Assembly: GCA_965262315.1 (NCBI GenBank)
Contig: CBDHFJ010000134.1
Location: forward strand, 1 to 64,000
Reading direction: 5' to 3'
Source: JBCCFK01 sp965262315
Lineage (GTDB): Bacteria > Actinomycetota > Acidimicrobiia > Acidimicrobiales > UBA8592
DNA length: 64,000 bases
The notes beneath the pieces were generated by a model. That model saw nothing but the letters and a program-made list of their open reading frames with translations. It was not told where the DNA came from and ran no database searches. Within the stretch, counting starts at the first letter, position 1; each line of letters starts with the position of its first letter. Below, piece by piece: positions 45,166-56,062 of the stretch. The position numbers and the translations under genes were made by a program.

Positions 45166-46937
45166 CCATCGCGGTGCGTCGCCGACTCGAGCAGGCCCGG
45201 ACCCGCCTCGCCGACGACGGCGTCGCCCAGGGTGACGGCGGCTATGTCATGGTGCTCCTGGCGCTCACGTTCACGCTGCTCTTCGCCTTCGCCGGGTACT
45301 CCGTCGACGCCGGCAACTGGAACCTGCACCGCAACGAGACCCGCACCGCGGCCGAGGCCGCAGCACTCGGAGGAGTGGCCTTCCTGCCGGACGACCTCGT
45401 CAGCGCGCAGGCCACCGCGGAACAGATCGCCCGCTTCCACGGCTACGACGACAGCGATGCCGACACCACGGTGGCGGTCTCGCTCGGCGCGGGCAACAAC
45501 CAGCTCGAGGTGACCATCACCAAGGACGTCTCCAACTACTTCGTCCGCGCGATCGGCATGAACACGACGGCGATCACCGCCTCGGCCACCGCCGAGTTCG
45601 AACAGCCGGTGGAGATGGGCAGCCCCGAACACATCCTGGGCAACGACCCCGAGAGCGGGTTCTCGCCGGACTACTGGCTGAGCATCGCGGCGCGGAACGT
45701 GCGAAAGGAACTCGGCGACCGATTCAACACCCGGCGGTGCACCAGCGGCGCGACCTACGGCTGCAGCGGCACCTGGAACAGCGGCGACGAGTACGACAAC
45801 AGCGGCTACAAGTACGCGGTCCGAGTCACCGACACCAGCGTGCCCCTCCGCATCCAGATCTTCGACCCGGCCTGGGTGTGGACGGGCTCGACCTGCAACA
45901 TCCCGAACTGGCCGACTGCCCCGGAGATCACACATCTCCAGTCGATCGACGACGGTTCGTACCCGGAGATCCCCGTGGGCTGGTACGACGACGCAGCATC
46001 CCGGTTCGCCGGCGGCGACACGGCCTGGTGCAGCGGCGACGACCGACCTGGCTCCAACGGGCCCGCGACCCGTTTCACGGTCCGCCTGCCGGACGACTCG
46101 CCCTGGGACGACAACGACAACACGCGGATCAACATCGCGGGCTGTCGACGCGAGACCTTCCCGGCCTACACCCCGACCTCGATCTACGCCGCGCCCACCG
46201 AGTCGATCTTCGAACTGCTCGACCCGCTGTCGGCGTCGACCGACAGCTGGGAGATCGACCTGACCGACGACGACTTCCCGTTCGCCGAGGTGTTCCGCCG
46301 CTGGGTGACGATCTGTGAGATCCCCGTCGGCAGCCCCTTCCTTCGCGAGGGCGACTACATCGTGCAGGTCCAGACCACCGACAACACCGCCGGCCAGAAC
46401 CGCTTCTCGCTTCGGGCCGGGCCCCCGAGCGGCGCCAACGGCGTCCTCGACGTGGGGCAGGCCACGTTCTCGCGGGGCCGGCTCCCCATCTACGCCAACA
46501 CCGGCTCCGCCGACATCCAGTTCTTCCTCGCGCGAGTCCCCCCGAGCTCGGGCGAACGCATCCTCGAAGTGTCGTTCTTCGACGTCGGCGATGCCGGCGC
46601 CGCCGGCATCCTGTCCATCGTTCCACCTCCGGGGTCGCTGGTCACCGGCGCCTTCACCGACTGCGACTTCACGCTGTCGGGCACGGGTCCGCTGGTCGAC
46701 AGCAACTGCGCCGTCTCGGGGGTGCTGGACACGAACGGCTTCGGCGAACAGCTCGTCGAGGCCACGGTGACCATCCCGTCACAGAACGACGCGGTGAACC
46801 CGTACCTCTGCAACGTCAACGACCCGAACGACTGCTGGATCACGGTGCGGGCCCAGTTCGCGGGCGGCCTGACCGACGCCACCACCTGGACCGCCAACCT
46901 CATCGGCGACGCCGTCCGCATCATCGACGACGACTGA
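45153..46937 (+). CDS. TadG-like pilus protein with large variable region
   Basis: 594 residues. N-terminal putative Flp pilus-assembly TadE/G-like segment: GDGGYVMVLLALTFTLLFAFAGYSVDAGNWNLHRNETRTAAEAAALGG (Tad_N/DUF2134-like). Then DTTVAVSLGAGNNQLEVTITKDVSNYFVRAIGMNTTAITASATAEF. The distal 400 residues are rich in Asp, Asn, aromatic residues and some Cys (CTSGATYGCSG, TGSTCNIPNW), like a surface adhesin domain. It probably forms the outer tip or minor part of the pilus machine. Last gene of the tad operon. Confidence 0.8.
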   Translation: MSTLTIAVRRRLEQARTRLADDGVAQGDGGYVMVLLALTFTLLFAFAGYSVDAGNWNLHRNETRTAAEAAALGGVAFLPDDLVSAQATAEQIARFHGYDDSDADTTVAVSLGAGNNQLEVTITKDVSNYFVRAIGMNTTAITASATAEFEQPVEMGSPEHILGNDPESGFSPDYWLSIAARNVRKELGDRFNTRRCTSGATYGCSGTWNSGDEYDNSGYKYAVRVTDTSVPLRIQIFDPAWVWTGSTCNIPNWPTAPEITHLQSIDDGSYPEIPVGWYDDAASRFAGGDTAWCSGDDRPGSNGPATRFTVRLPDDSPWDDNDNTRINIAGCRRETFPAYTPTSIYAAPTESIFELLDPLSASTDSWEIDLTDDDFPFAEVFRRWVTICEIPVGSPFLREGDYIVQVQTTDNTAGQNRFSLRAGPPSGANGVLDVGQATFSRGRLPIYANTGSADIQFFLARVPPSSGERILEVSFFDVGDAGAAGILSIVPPPGSLVTGAFTDCDFTLSGTGPLVDSNCAVSGVLDTNGFGEQLVEATVTIPSQNDAVNPYLCNVNDPNDCWITVRAQFAGGLTDATTWTANLIGDAVRIIDDD

Positions 46938-47030
46938 GTTCCTCCCGGTGCGGCGGCGGTTCGCAGCACGCTGTCCCGGGACCGCCCCGACACACCCCGG
47001 GCCGAACCCCGCCGGCGCCCGTGACAGCAC

Positions 47031-47036
47031 TAGCGT
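47031..47036 (+). promoter_or_regulatory. -10 element of an apparently leaderless promoter (glycosyltransferase gene)
   Basis: TAGCGT fits TANNNT and ends six bases before the ATG at 47043, with no ribosome site between. The gap 46938-47042 after tadG holds nothing else I can name. Confidence 0.5.
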
Positions 47037-47042
47037 CATGGC

Positions 47043-47861
47043 ATGGTCGAGGGGCACGCAGAACTCAACTCGGACGGCGAGGCTGCCGAAGATCCAGAGG
47101 TGACGAGTCTCACCACCGATCCCACCGTGATGCCGGGCATGCCCGATGCCGCCACGATCGCCCGATGCGAGCTCACCGTCGTGATGCCCGTCTACAACGA
47201 AGAGGCCAGCCTCGGCGCCTGCGGCGCCTCCTGGACCGACATGCTGGACGGACTCGGCGTCGACTACCGGCTCCTCGTGATCAACGACGGCTCCAAGGAC
47301 TCGACGGCCGACGTGTTGACCGACCTCGCCCGCCACGAACGAGTGCTGGGCGTGACCAAGCCGAACGAGGGCCACGGGCCCACGATCCTGCGCGGCTACC
47401 GCCTGGGTGTCGCCACCTCCGAGTGGGTCTTCCAGGTCGACAGCGACGACGAGATCCCCGCCTCGGCGTTCCCTGCCGTGTGGGAAGCACGCTCGGGCGT
47501 GGACGCCGTCTTCGGGCGGCGGGTCGGCCGCGATCAGCGCGCGGACCGCAAGCTGATCTCGAAGGTGGCGGCGCTCACGGCCCGCGTCCTGCTCCGCGGC
47601 CGGGTCACCGACGTGAACGTGCCGTTCCGCCTGATGCGGAGCGAGGTCCTGGGCCCGGTGCTGACGTCGTTGCCCGCCGACACCTTCGCCCCGAACGTCG
47701 TGATCGCGGGCGCGTTGGGCCGGGACCGGGACCGCTTCGCCGAGGTCGACGTTCCCCACCAGGACCGCGCCGCCGGTCAGGTGTCCATCGTCGGGTGGGG
47801 CGCCATCAAGGCGGCCATCCGGTCGTTCCGCCAGACGGTCCGTCTCGCTCGAAGCGTCTGA
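47043..47861 (+). CDS. family 2 glycosyltransferase (DPM1-like)
   Basis: 272 residues. After a variable N-terminus of about 40 residues: LTVVMPVYNEEASLGACG, LLVINDGSKDSTADVLTD, KPNEGHGPTILRGYRLG, FQVDSDDEIPASAF (the DxD-type metal site as DSDD), and DVNVPFRLMRSEVL. It lacks TM helices. It resembles dolichol/polyprenyl-phosphate mannose synthases and other GT2 enzymes. Placed between the pilus operon and TetR genes; a role in glycosylating the Pro-Thr pilus stalk is possible but only by nearness. Confidence 0.88.
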   Translation: MVEGHAELNSDGEAAEDPEVTSLTTDPTVMPGMPDAATIARCELTVVMPVYNEEASLGACGASWTDMLDGLGVDYRLLVINDGSKDSTADVLTDLARHERVLGVTKPNEGHGPTILRGYRLGVATSEWVFQVDSDDEIPASAFPAVWEARSGVDAVFGRRVGRDQRADRKLISKVAALTARVLLRGRVTDVNVPFRLMRSEVLGPVLTSLPADTFAPNVVIAGALGRDRDRFAEVDVPHQDRAAGQVSIVGWGAIKAAIRSFRQTVRLARSV

Positions 47862-47942
47862 GTCCCCGAATCCCGCAGCGACCGGACACCTGTCCGGAAA
47901 TCCCGCGCCCGGCAGGACCCTTCCTTCGACACACCCATTTCG

Positions 47943-47948
47943 TAGGGT
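47943..47948 (+). promoter_or_regulatory. candidate -10 element before first TetR gene
   Basis: TAGGGT in CGTAGGGTACG, 49 bases before the ATG at 47998; the leader ends with GGGGCGAGG, a possible ribosome site. Confidence 0.4.
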
Positions 47949-47997
47949 ACGTTCGCTCGATCGCCGTCCGAACGGGCACACGTGGGACGGGGCGAGG

Positions 47998-48573
47998 ATG
48001 GAGAGCTTGCGGGAAGACATCCTGGCGGCAGCAGAAGCGCTGATCGAAGAAGAAGGCGTCGAGGCCTTGTCGGTGCGCGCCCTCGCCGCCCGCACCAACT
48101 GGGGGAAGTCCTCGGTCCAGACGATGATCGGCTCCAAGGACGAGCTCCTCGACGCGGTGGCCGACCGGGTGATGGAGCGCCACATCCAGGCGCTGACCGC
48201 GCTCGCCGGCGGCCCCGAGGACACCAGCGATGGCCGCTTCCGCACCACGGCCGGACTCATCATCGATTCCCCCAACCTGGCAACGGCGATGTTCGGCCGC
48301 CGCCGCCCGGACGACCTCACCGGCTGGTCGAAACGATGGGTCGGCACCTTCAGCCAGGAGCTGGCCACCGATCTCGACACGAGCGACGAGCGGGCGCTGG
48401 CCGAGGCGTTGTATCTGTCCCATCAACAGATCGTGACGGTGATTCCCACCATCGCCGAGTCGCGTGACGTGGAGTTCGGGGGACGGTTGCTGCGGAGCAC
48501 GTTCGGGCCCTTCTCCTCACTGGCCAGGGAATTCGACGCGCTGGGCGCAACGGAGGACCCGCAGCCCGGCTAG
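47998..48573 (+). CDS. TetR-family regulator, paralogue 1
   Basis: 191 residues. N-terminal HTH: REDILAAAEALIEEEGVEALSVRALAARTNWGKSSVQTMIGSKDELLDAVADRVM. The C-terminal ligand domain is similar along its length to the next gene (TAMFGRRRPDDLTGWSKRWVGTFSQEL and LAEALYLSHQQIVTVIPTIAES), so the two arose by duplication. HTH positions usual for DNA contact differ between them (NWGKSSVQTMIGS versus HYGKSTIHSRIGS). Target unknown. Confidence 0.9.
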   Translation: MESLREDILAAAEALIEEEGVEALSVRALAARTNWGKSSVQTMIGSKDELLDAVADRVMERHIQALTALAGGPEDTSDGRFRTTAGLIIDSPNLATAMFGRRRPDDLTGWSKRWVGTFSQELATDLDTSDERALAEALYLSHQQIVTVIPTIAESRDVEFGGRLLRSTFGPFSSLAREFDALGATEDPQPG

Positions 48574-48661
48574 ATGGCAGGCCGCCATCCGCTTCCGCCC
48601 TGCCGCCGAGCGCGGCGTGCGGTCCGGTTGCCGGCGGGAAACGACAGGAAAGGTGGGGCGC

Positions 48662-49219
48662 ATGCGAGAAGACATCCTCGACGCAGCGGAGGCCATCGTC
48701 GCGGACCAGGGCCTCGATCAACTCACCGTACGTGCGGTCGCGAAGGCCAGCCACTACGGAAAGTCGACGATCCACTCGCGCATCGGGTCGAAGGAGGAGC
48801 TGCTCGACGCCCTCGCGGACCGGATCATGGATCGCCACATCCTGGAGGTCTCAGCCCTCGTCGGCGGGCCGGACGACACGCGCCGTGCCCGGTTCCTGTT
48901 GACGAGCGACTTCATCATCGCGGAGCCGGAGCTGGCAGCGGCGATGTTCGGCCGCCCTCGCCCTCGTGACCTCGTGGCCTGGTCCAAGCGCTGGCTCGCC
49001 ACCTTCAGCGACGAGCTGAGCCGTGATCTCGCCGAACGCGACGAAGCTGCGCTCGCAGAGGCGCTGTACCTGTGTCACCAGCGCATCGTCGCCATCATCC
49101 CCACCATCGCCGCGGCAGGCGACCGGGAGGTCGGTGCGAGGATGCTGCGCAGCACGTTCGAGCCGTTCACGCTCGTGGCCGCCGAACTCGAGACACTCCG
49201 GGCAGAAAACCCCTCCTGA
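48662..49219 (+). CDS. TetR-family regulator, paralogue 2
   Basis: 185 residues, ATG at 48662 with AGGAAAGGTGGGG upstream. HTH REDILDAAEAIVADQGLDQLTVRAVAKASHYGKSTIHSRIGS. The C-terminal domain matches paralogue 1 (AAMFGRPRPRDLVAWSKRWLATFSDEL). Lies 198 bases before parC, and could regulate it or the upstream copy; nothing in the sequence decides. Confidence 0.9.
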   Translation: MREDILDAAEAIVADQGLDQLTVRAVAKASHYGKSTIHSRIGSKEELLDALADRIMDRHILEVSALVGGPDDTRRARFLLTSDFIIAEPELAAAMFGRPRPRDLVAWSKRWLATFSDELSRDLAERDEAALAEALYLCHQRIVAIIPTIAAAGDREVGARMLRSTFEPFTLVAAELETLRAENPS

Positions 49220-49268
49220 CAGGCCCTTTTCCCGGGTCGATTGCCACTCGACCGGCACCGATTTCGGT

Positions 49269-49274
49269 TAGGTT
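49269..49274 (+). promoter_or_regulatory. candidate -10 element before parC
   Basis: TAGGTT in CGGTTAGGTTCGGAGG, 142 bases before the parC ATG, in the only intergenic space large enough for its promoter (49220-49416). The -35 side has TTGCCACTCGACC. Confidence 0.35.
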
Positions 49275-49416
49275 CGGAGGCCGGGCAGCGCACGTCCGCA
49301 ACCAGGTTGTCACCGGGCGTGAGCACACTCGTCGTGCCACCTCGCGACGACCGTGACGCCGGATCGTCGGCCGCCCGACCAGTCGAGCCCAGCCCAGCCC
49401 GGACCCAGGAGAGCCC

Positions 49417-51828
49417 ATGGCCCGCCAGGAGCAACTGCTCCCGTTCGCCCGAGAAGTCGTCGATGTGCCGGTCTCCGACGAGATGTCGGAGTCGTTCCTC
49501 GCGTATTCGCTGTCGGTCATCACGGCACGTGCCATCCCCGACGTCCGGGACGGTCTCAAGCCGGTGCAACGCCGCATCCTCTACTCCATGCTCGAAATGG
49601 GCCTCCGACCGGCCAACCCGCACCGGAAGTGCGCACGTGTGGTGGGGGACACGATGGGCAAGTACCACCCCCACGGCGACATGGCCATCTACGAGGCGCT
49701 GGTCCGCATGGGCCAGGACTTCAGCCGCATGATCACCCTGGTCGACCCGCACGGGAACTTCGGGAGCCTCGACGACCCACCCGCCGCAGCCCGCTACACC
49801 GAGTGCCGCCTCACCGACGCCGCCATGGAGATGGTGCGCGAGATCGAAGAGGAGACGGTCGACTTCTATCCCACCTACGACGGTGAGAGCACCCAACCCA
49901 GCTGCCTGCCCGGCCTGCTCCCGAACCTGCTGGTCAACGGCACCAGCGGCATCGCGGTCGGCATGGCCACCAACATGCCGACGCACAACCTGGCCGAGGT
50001 GGCGAAGGCCATCGAGCTGGTCATGAAGAAGCGCCGCCCCAAGCCGACGGTGGACGAGCTCATGGCGCTCGTTCCGGGTCCCGACTTCCCATCGGGCGGC
50101 ATCGTCATCGACGACGGGCTGCGCGATGCCTACGAAACGGGTCGCGGCTCGTTCCGTATCCGGGCCCGCATGGAGTTCGAGAAGATCACCCGCAGCCGCC
50201 AGGGCATCGTGGTCACCGAGCTGCCGTACATGGTCGGCCCCGAGAAGGTCGTCAAGCGGATCAACGAGCTGGTCGTGTCCGGCAAGCTCGACGGTGTCGT
50301 GGATGCCAAGAACCTGTCCGACCGCAAGTCGGGGCTGCGTCTGCTCATCACGCTGAAGCCCAACGTGAATCCCGAGGCCGTCGTGGGTGAGCTCTACCGC
50401 CAGACCCCACTCGAGGAGAGCTTCGGCATCAACAACGTGGTGCTGGTCGACGGTGTGCCCCAGACACTGGGCCTCTACGACCTCTGCCGGCACTACATCG
50501 AGCACCGCTTGGACGTGATCGTCCGGCGCACCGAGTACCGCCTCCAGCGGGCGCTCGACCGACTCCACATCGTCGAGGGCCTGATCATCGCGCTCGACAA
50601 CATCGACCTCGTCGTGTCGATCATCCGCGGGTCGGCCGACGTCGACGAGGCCCGCACCCAGCTGTGCGAGCAGCTCGACCTCACCGAGATCCAGGCCACC
50701 CACATCCTCGACATGCAGCTGCGCCGCCTCACCGCACTGGAGATGCAGAAGATCATCGACGAGCGCGACGAGCTCGAGGCCCGCATCGACGAGTACCGCA
50801 AGATCCTGGGATCCGAGCAGCGCCGGCGCACCCTGGTGCTCAGCGAGCTGAGCGAGATCGTGGAGGTCTACGCCACCGAGCGTCGGACCGAGATCATCGG
50901 CATCGACGACGTCCCCGTGTTCGAAGACGTCCCGCTCCTCGACGAGGAGGAGATGCCCGACACCCCGTGTGTGATCACGCTGGCCACGTCAGGCGTGGTC
51001 GGGCGAGCACCCACCGAGGGCGCCAAGCGCACCGCTCCGGGTCGCCACGACGTCATCGCGGCCACCACCCTGTCGAGCACCCACGCGTTGGTGTTCGCCA
51101 TCACCTCCGAGGGGCGGGCGATGGCCGTACGGGCAGCCGACATCGCCGAGGTCGGCGGGCGATCCCGGGGCACACCCGGCGACAAGCTCTTCGGCACCAA
51201 CCGTGGCGAGGAGATCCTGACCGTCGTCACGCCGGGCGAGGAGAATCTCGTCATCGTCACGGCCGGCGGCGTCGCCAAGCGGATCGCTCCCGCTGAGCTG
51301 GCCGACACCAAGTCGGGCAGGACGGTGATCAACCTGAAGGGCAACGACAAGGTCGCCGCCGCGTTCACGTGTCCTGACGGCATCGACGTGGTCATCGTCG
51401 CCTCCGACGCCCAGGCGCTGCGCACCGCGGTCGACAGCATCAGCCTCCAGGGCCGGGGTGCCGGCGGCGTGGCCGGCATGAAGATCCGCGAGGGCGCCTC
51501 GGTGATCGGCGCCGGCGCCGCCCTGGGCGACGGCGCCGTGGTGACCGTGTCCGACATCGGGACGGCCAAGATCACCCCGTTCGAGGAGCTCGAGGCCAAG
51601 GGCCGCGGCGGCACGGGCGTCCGCATCACCCGCTTCACCAAGGAGAAGCGCCTCACCATGGCCACCGTGGTTGGCCCCGACGCCCTGATGGCCGTGATGG
51701 CCACCGACGACGACGACAAGAAGGCCGACCCCACCCCGGTCGACCTGACGCTGGAACCCACCAAGCGGGACCTCGTGAGCGCCAAGACCGACCGTCGGAT
51801 CCTCGCCGTCGGTGTGGGTCGCTGGTAG
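49417..51828 (+). CDS. parC: DNA topoisomerase IV subunit A type (ParC; GyrA homologue)
   Basis: 803 residues. Cuts and rejoins DNA for decatenation. Breakage-reunion domain: SYLAYSL-type SFLAYSLSVITARAIPDVRDGLKPVQRR, quinolone region HPHGDMAIYEALVRMGQDF (Met89 where Ser or Ala is common), LVDPHGNFGSLDDPPAA and catalytic Tyr127 in ARYTECRL. Coiled coil and C-terminal beta-pinwheel follow. The pinwheel has no QRRGGKG GyrA box; at its place stands EGAKRTAPGRHD, and this absence plus the A-then-B gene order favours ParC over GyrA. The B subunit starts 17 bases after it. A true gyrA-gyrB pair should exist elsewhere. Confidence 0.82.
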   Translation: MARQEQLLPFAREVVDVPVSDEMSESFLAYSLSVITARAIPDVRDGLKPVQRRILYSMLEMGLRPANPHRKCARVVGDTMGKYHPHGDMAIYEALVRMGQDFSRMITLVDPHGNFGSLDDPPAAARYTECRLTDAAMEMVREIEEETVDFYPTYDGESTQPSCLPGLLPNLLVNGTSGIAVGMATNMPTHNLAEVAKAIELVMKKRRPKPTVDELMALVPGPDFPSGGIVIDDGLRDAYETGRGSFRIRARMEFEKITRSRQGIVVTELPYMVGPEKVVKRINELVVSGKLDGVVDAKNLSDRKSGLRLLITLKPNVNPEAVVGELYRQTPLEESFGINNVVLVDGVPQTLGLYDLCRHYIEHRLDVIVRRTEYRLQRALDRLHIVEGLIIALDNIDLVVSIIRGSADVDEARTQLCEQLDLTEIQATHILDMQLRRLTALEMQKIIDERDELEARIDEYRKILGSEQRRRTLVLSELSEIVEVYATERRTEIIGIDDVPVFEDVPLLDEEEMPDTPCVITLATSGVVGRAPTEGAKRTAPGRHDVIAATTLSSTHALVFAITSEGRAMAVRAADIAEVGGRSRGTPGDKLFGTNRGEEILTVVTPGEENLVIVTAGGVAKRIAPAELADTKSGRTVINLKGNDKVAAAFTCPDGIDVVIVASDAQALRTAVDSISLQGRGAGGVAGMKIREGASVIGAGAALGDGAVVTVSDIGTAKITPFEELEAKGRGGTGVRITRFTKEKRLTMATVVGPDALMAVMATDDDDKKADPTPVDLTLEPTKRDLVSAKTDRRILAVGVGRW

Positions 51829-51844
51829 GGGGGTCCAGGAAACG

Positions 51845-53878
<2,034 letters not shown>

Positions 53879-53893
53879 GCAGGACCTGATTCG

Positions 53894-54466
53894 GTGCTGA
53901 TCAAGCGAGTCATCCTGGATCGGATCGCCGCCGGTGAGGTCGACCTGGTGTTCCGGCGCTGGCGGAAGCCCACCGTGAAGGCCGGCGGTCAGCTGCGGAC
54001 CTCGGTTGGCATGCTCGACATCGTCGCGGTCGACAAGCTCGGTGCCGGCCGGGTCACGGCGGCGGATGCGAAGCGCGCCGGGTACGAGAGTCGAGCGGCG
54101 CTGCTGCGTGACCTCGACTCGCGCCCGGAGGGCGACATCCACCGGATCGAGGTCAGGCTCGGGGGCGAGGACCCACGGATCGCACTCCGGAACTCGACCG
54201 ACCTCTCCGACGACGAGCGAGCTGAGCTGGACACACGGCTGGCCCGCCTGGACAAGGCCTCGAAGACGGGGCCGTGGACACGGACCTACCTGGAGCTGTT
54301 GGCGGACAACCCGCATGTGCGCGCCGAGGACCTGGCCGATGGCCTCGGGCTCGACAAGCCGACGTTCAAGAACAACGTGCGCAAGCTCAAGGCGCTGGGG
54401 TTGACCATCAGCCACTCCCCCGGGTACGAAGTGTCACCCCGCGGCCTGACGTATCTCGACCGCTGA
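53894..54466 (+). CDS. ASCH-like domain fused to winged-helix domain
   Basis: 190 residues, GTG start. The N-terminal half (KRVILDRIAAGEVDLVFRRWRKPTVKAGGQLRT...IVAVDKLGAGRVTAADAKRAGY) has the ASCH/PUA-like pattern of RNA- or nucleotide-binding domains. The C-terminal 70 residues (TYLELLADNPHVRAEDLADGLGLDKPTFKNNVRKLKALGL) form a winged-helix-like DNA-binding unit. The family call is by pattern only. Fifteen bases downstream of parE, so perhaps co-transcribed. No function assigned. Confidence 0.6.
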   Translation: MLIKRVILDRIAAGEVDLVFRRWRKPTVKAGGQLRTSVGMLDIVAVDKLGAGRVTAADAKRAGYESRAALLRDLDSRPEGDIHRIEVRLGGEDPRIALRNSTDLSDDERAELDTRLARLDKASKTGPWTRTYLELLADNPHVRAEDLADGLGLDKPTFKNNVRKLKALGLTISHSPGYEVSPRGLTYLDR

Positions 54467-54485
54467 CGCCACCGGAAGGGGAACC

Positions 54486-55103
54486 GTGGAGTACTTCGCC
54501 CAGGCAGCCGATCATCGGCGGCGCATCGCCGACATCCTCGAGACGCTCGACGAGGCACAGCTGGCAACGGCCAGCATGTGCGAGGGCTGGACGGTCCAGG
54601 ACGTGGCCGGCCACCTCACGGCGGGGTGGAACATCGGCAAGCTGCGGTTCATCTGGGGGGTCCTCAAGGAGCGCGGCGACTTCCACACGGCCAACGTCAA
54701 GTTCGGCAGGCAGCTCGGTGCCCGGCCCGCCGCCGAGATCGCAGCGGACCTGCGCGCCAATGCGGACGACCGGTTCACTCCCCCGGGCATCGGCTCGGAG
54801 GCACCGCTCAGCGACGCCTGGATCCATGCGCAGGACATGTTCGTGCCGCTCGAGATCGACTACCCGGTCGCCATCGACGACGTCATGCCCATCGTCGACC
54901 TCATGGTGGATCCCAAGTCCCGCAGGGTGCGTGGCAACGACCTCGACGAGAAGTACTCGTGGCGAGCCACCGACACCGACTGGGCGCACACCAACGAGGG
55001 CAAGCCCGAGGTGACCGGCCCGATGGCCGCGATCGTCCTGGCCCTCTATGGACGCGGCAACTGCTGGGGTGTGCTGACCGGTCCGGACGGCACGCCGATC
55101 TGA
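54486..55103 (+). CDS. mycothiol-type maleylpyruvate isomerase/DinB-fold protein
   Basis: 205 residues, GTG start after GGAAGGGG. MCEGWTVQDVAGHLT is the N-terminal signature of the MDMPI/DinB family, where a His (here GHLT) binds metal; WIHAQDMFVPL holds further metal-binding His. Members use mycothiol or other thiols to isomerise or transfer groups. The C-terminal part (WAHTNEGKPEVTGPMAAIVLALYGRG) is typical of the TIGR03083 group. Supports an actinobacterial origin. Confidence 0.8.
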   Translation: MEYFAQAADHRRRIADILETLDEAQLATASMCEGWTVQDVAGHLTAGWNIGKLRFIWGVLKERGDFHTANVKFGRQLGARPAAEIAADLRANADDRFTPPGIGSEAPLSDAWIHAQDMFVPLEIDYPVAIDDVMPIVDLMVDPKSRRVRGNDLDEKYSWRATDTDWAHTNEGKPEVTGPMAAIVLALYGRGNCWGVLTGPDGTPI

Positions 55104-55170
55104 TCAGCCCCCGGCCGCCCCGGCATCGCTGCTCGCCAGCGGTCGGGCGGGACCTGGGTGCCGTGTCGGA

Positions 55171-55632
55171 TCAGCGGCCGTGCTTGGCCGGACCAGTGCG
55201 GCCCGGCCCGTCGATCAGCCGCGTGGTGGGTCCGGTCATCTGCTCGCCGCACTTGTCGCAGTGCAGATGCGGCGTCGCCGGCTGGCCGCAGGAGTGGACC
55301 AGCACGGTGGGCGGGCCACCCGGGGAGTTCCACCGGTCGCCCCACTGCATGATCGCCACCAAGACCTCGTAGAGGTCGGCGCCCTTCTCGGTCAGCCGGT
55401 ACTCGTGGTGGCCGGCCTCCACGGGCACACGATGGAGGATGCCTCCCTCGACCAGGGTGTTGAGCCGGTCGGTGAGGATGTTGCGGCTGATGCCCAGTTC
55501 CTCGCGCATGGTCTCGAAGCGGTGGTGTCCGAAGAACACCTCGCGGATGACGAGCAGCGACCACCACTCGCCGACGAGCTCGAGTGAGCGGGCGATGGAG
55601 CATTCGAGATGGGCGACGGAACTTCGCTTCAT
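55171..55632 (-). CDS. HxlR-family transcriptional regulator
   Basis: 153 residues. CSIARSLELVGEWWSLLVIREVFFGHHRFETMREELGISRNILTDRLNTLVEGGILHR is the HxlR winged helix, with the N-terminal Cys conserved in the aldehyde/quinone-sensing members. The C-terminal tail has two CxxC-like pairs (CDKCGEQM), a possible zinc or redox site. Transcribed away from the tautomerase operon; inverted 13-base sites lie between (55644-55698). TAGAGT seven bases before the ATG suggests a leaderless mRNA. Confidence 0.92.
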   Translation of the reverse strand: MKRSSVAHLECSIARSLELVGEWWSLLVIREVFFGHHRFETMREELGISRNILTDRLNTLVEGGILHRVPVEAGHHEYRLTEKGADLYEVLVAIMQWGDRWNSPGGPPTVLVHSCGQPATPHLHCDKCGEQMTGPTTRLIDGPGRTGPAKHGR

Positions 55633-55643
55633 GCATCCCACTC

Positions 55644-55698
55644 TAGTTGCTTGACGAGACTGGATGATTCTGCAAGAGTCAGTCCCGTTACGCAACTA
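55644..55698. promoter_or_regulatory. inverted 13-base sites in HxlR/tautomerase divergent promoter
   Basis: TAGTTGCTTGACG at 55644-55656 is repeated in inverse orientation at 55686-55698 (CGTTACGCAACTA), 11 of 13 bases matching. The right site holds GTT-ACGC-AAC, itself a near palindrome. The minus-strand TAGAGT -10 of hxlR abuts the left site. Good candidates for HxlR operators controlling both directions. Confidence 0.6.
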
Positions 55699-55730
55699 GC
55701 CCGGTCGCCCCGGGCACGCACGGAGATGCC

Positions 55731-56060
55731 ATGAGTCACTTCAGCTGCCTGATCCAGGCAGACAGCACCGCCCACCAGCGCACCGACGAACTCGAGCGGC
55801 GCCTCGCCGAGCTCCACGGTGCCCACTACCCGGGCGAGCAGGCCGACGTCGTGTTCCGCCCCGTCCCCATCGGCGCGATGTTCACCGAGGGTCGTCAGAG
55901 CACCTCGTCGATCATCACCTGCGCGGTCGACCATCCGACCGAGTTCGAGGCCCGCGAGCGCTACATGCGCGGCGTCTGCGACCTCTGGACCGACATCACC
56001 GGCTGCACCGATCACGAGATCGTCGTCGCCGTCACCGACCCGACGACCAGGGAGAACTGA
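55731..56060 (+). CDS. tautomerase-fold-like small protein
   Basis: 109 residues (MSHFSCLIQADSTAH, then VVFRPVPIGAMFTEGRQSTSSIITCAVDHP). The beta-alpha-beta layout and placement next to a tautomerase suggest the same fold, but it starts with Ser and not Pro, so the usual Pro1 catalyst is lacking. It might be the non-catalytic partner subunit of a hetero-oligomer. Weak family call. Two bases separate it from the next gene. Confidence 0.5.
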   Translation: MSHFSCLIQADSTAHQRTDELERRLAELHGAHYPGEQADVVFRPVPIGAMFTEGRQSTSSIITCAVDHPTEFEARERYMRGVCDLWTDITGCTDHEIVVAVTDPTTREN

Positions 56061-56062
56061 TC

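Noticed and set aside
49417..51828. Calling this gene gyrA
   Set aside because: The GyrA box is absent and the A gene precedes the B gene; kept as parC, with some doubt.
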